Below are positions 5,567-6,390 of a stretch of 6,390 bases of DNA, one piece after another (positions within the stretch are counted from its first letter, which is position 1; every line of letters starts with the position of its first letter). The notes beneath the pieces were generated by a model. It was not told where the DNA came from. It searched no databases and saw only the letters and a list, made by a program, of their open reading frames with translations. The position numbers and the translations under genes are program-made. The stretch comes from an uncultured Lachnospiraceae bacterium (GTDB taxonomy: Bacteria > Bacillota_A > Clostridia > Lachnospirales > Lachnospiraceae): assembly GCA_946529195.1 (NCBI GenBank), contig CAMMZE010000061.1, forward strand, positions 1 to 6,390. The letters run 5' to 3'.

Positions 5567-6340
5567 CTAATGCAGAAGTACCATGGAAATACCGGCGCCG
5601 ATCGCAATACACACAAACGTCAGCATAGCGTCGAGCATTCTGACCGAGCCCGAAATATAATCTCCGTCAGCGATATCCCGGATGCCATTTGTAAATGCCA
5701 CGCCCGGGATCAAGGGCATAATCGAGCCGATGATCATGTAATTCATATGATGGCCGATCCCCAGTTTCACTGCTGAAGTACATAAAAAAGTCACGATTGC
5801 AGCCCCGAAAATATTGCTGACAATTTTGGATAAATGTCCGGAAAACAGGTAAACCATAAGCAGATACATAACAAATCCGGCTGCGAACGCGCAGGCTGTA
5901 TCCTGCAGGTCTCCGCCGAACATATAGCAAAAGGCAGCACTGCCAATGCCTGCCGCCAGCACCTGAAACCTCTTCCTTTTTTCAGGCATATGCTGGATTC
6001 TGATCAATTCTTTTACCGCTTCATCCACAGAATACTTTCCTGCTTCTATATCTCTGGAAAGCTGGTTGACCGCTGCGATCCGGTCCATGTGTGTTCCGCT
6101 TACAGGGATATGCTCTACCTTGGCAAACACATGCTCTCGCTCCCCGCCGCCAGTGAAAAAGATTCCGTTGGACAGGACAAAGACATGCTCTGACCGCACC
6201 CCGTAGTGCTCGCAGATCCGCTTCATGGTCTCCTCAACCCGGAAAATCTCGGCCCCGCTCTGCAGCAAGATATGTCCGGCCTGCAGGGCCAGATCCATTA
6301 CCGCATCATTATCAATTTCTTCATATACTATTCTATCCAT
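5567..6340 (-). CDS. yjjP: Threonine/serine exporter family protein, N-terminal half (ThrE/YjjP type, DUF1212)
   Basis: Protein of 257 aa. A soluble N-terminal part (about 1-123) contains the family motif SGAEIFRVEETM (28-39) and SNGIFFT (57-63). The membrane part has about five segments (roughly 126-142, 147-166, 172-190, 198-215 and 236-256) and the conserved MPLIPGVAFTNGIRDIADGDYISG region (208-231). Together with the small gene downstream it would form a two-component inner-membrane exporter of small metabolites such as threonine or serine. The ATG at 6340 has GAGAGG 4 nt upstream and gives the normal family length. The 50 bp upstream to the window edge show no clear promoter, so it may belong to an operon starting outside the window. 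Confidence 0.92.
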   Translation of the reverse strand: MDRIVYEEIDNDAVMDLALQAGHILLQSGAEIFRVEETMKRICEHYGVRSEHVFVLSNGIFFTGGGEREHVFAKVEHIPVSGTHMDRIAAVNQLSRDIEAGKYSVDEAVKELIRIQHMPEKRKRFQVLAAGIGSAAFCYMFGGDLQDTACAFAAGFVMYLLMVYLFSGHLSKIVSNIFGAAIVTFLCTSAVKLGIGHHMNYMIIGSIMPLIPGVAFTNGIRDIADGDYISGSVRMLDAMLTFVCIAIGAGISMVLLH

Positions 6341-6390
6341 ATTTCCTCTCTATATCAGGATTCCCTGCCGGGCTCTTTTCCCCTGTTGAC

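Noticed and set aside
6341..6390. Promoter for the transporter operon
   Set aside because: Only 50 bp are available. On the minus strand no -35/-10 pair with acceptable spacing is visible; the TTGAC at the window end is on the plus strand without a matching -10.

Overview
The window looks like chromosomal DNA from a Clostridia-type Firmicute, most likely Lachnospiraceae. This rests on moderate G+C with CTG/CAG-rich codons, Shine-Dalgarno sites of the GGAGG kind, a clostridial-type endonuclease III, a split ThrE transporter, and a membrane Ser/Thr kinase next to a DxAGN-type Ig-repeat surface protein. All five protein genes lie on the minus strand, so the reading order runs from base 6390 down to base 1. 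The family-level assignment is an inference from protein style, not from a marker gene.

First block (6340 to 4421): a two-gene threonine/serine exporter-type transporter (a YjjP/ThrE N-half of 257 aa, then a YjjB C-half of 145 aa, 12 bp apart), followed by nth, endonuclease III for base-excision repair. The three genes are closely spaced and probably co-transcribed. An intrinsic terminator lies at 4337-4297, after nth.

Middle block (4420 to 4009): a 412-bp non-coding stretch packed with structure. In minus-strand order it holds a near-consensus SigA promoter whose -35 box overlaps the nth stop codon, a small inverted repeat over the predicted transcription start, the terminator hairpin with competing foldings, a perfect 26-bp-arm palindrome, and two identical tandem 93-bp repeats. 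Each repeat unit carries two hairpins with a GCGAAGC core. The array ends 5 bp before the kinase Shine-Dalgarno. This is the most unusual part of the window: a leader of about 380 nt, if the promoter serves the kinase.

Second block (4008 to 1): a transmembrane Ser/Thr protein kinase (561 aa; cytoplasmic kinase domain, one membrane segment, helical TPR-like extracytoplasmic part) and, 6 bp further on, a two-membrane-segment protein with a long run of Ig-like repeats that continues past base 1. The tight spacing suggests that the kinase and the surface protein are made together. A shared role in envelope sensing or in assembly of a surface structure is plausible, but the window does not show it directly.
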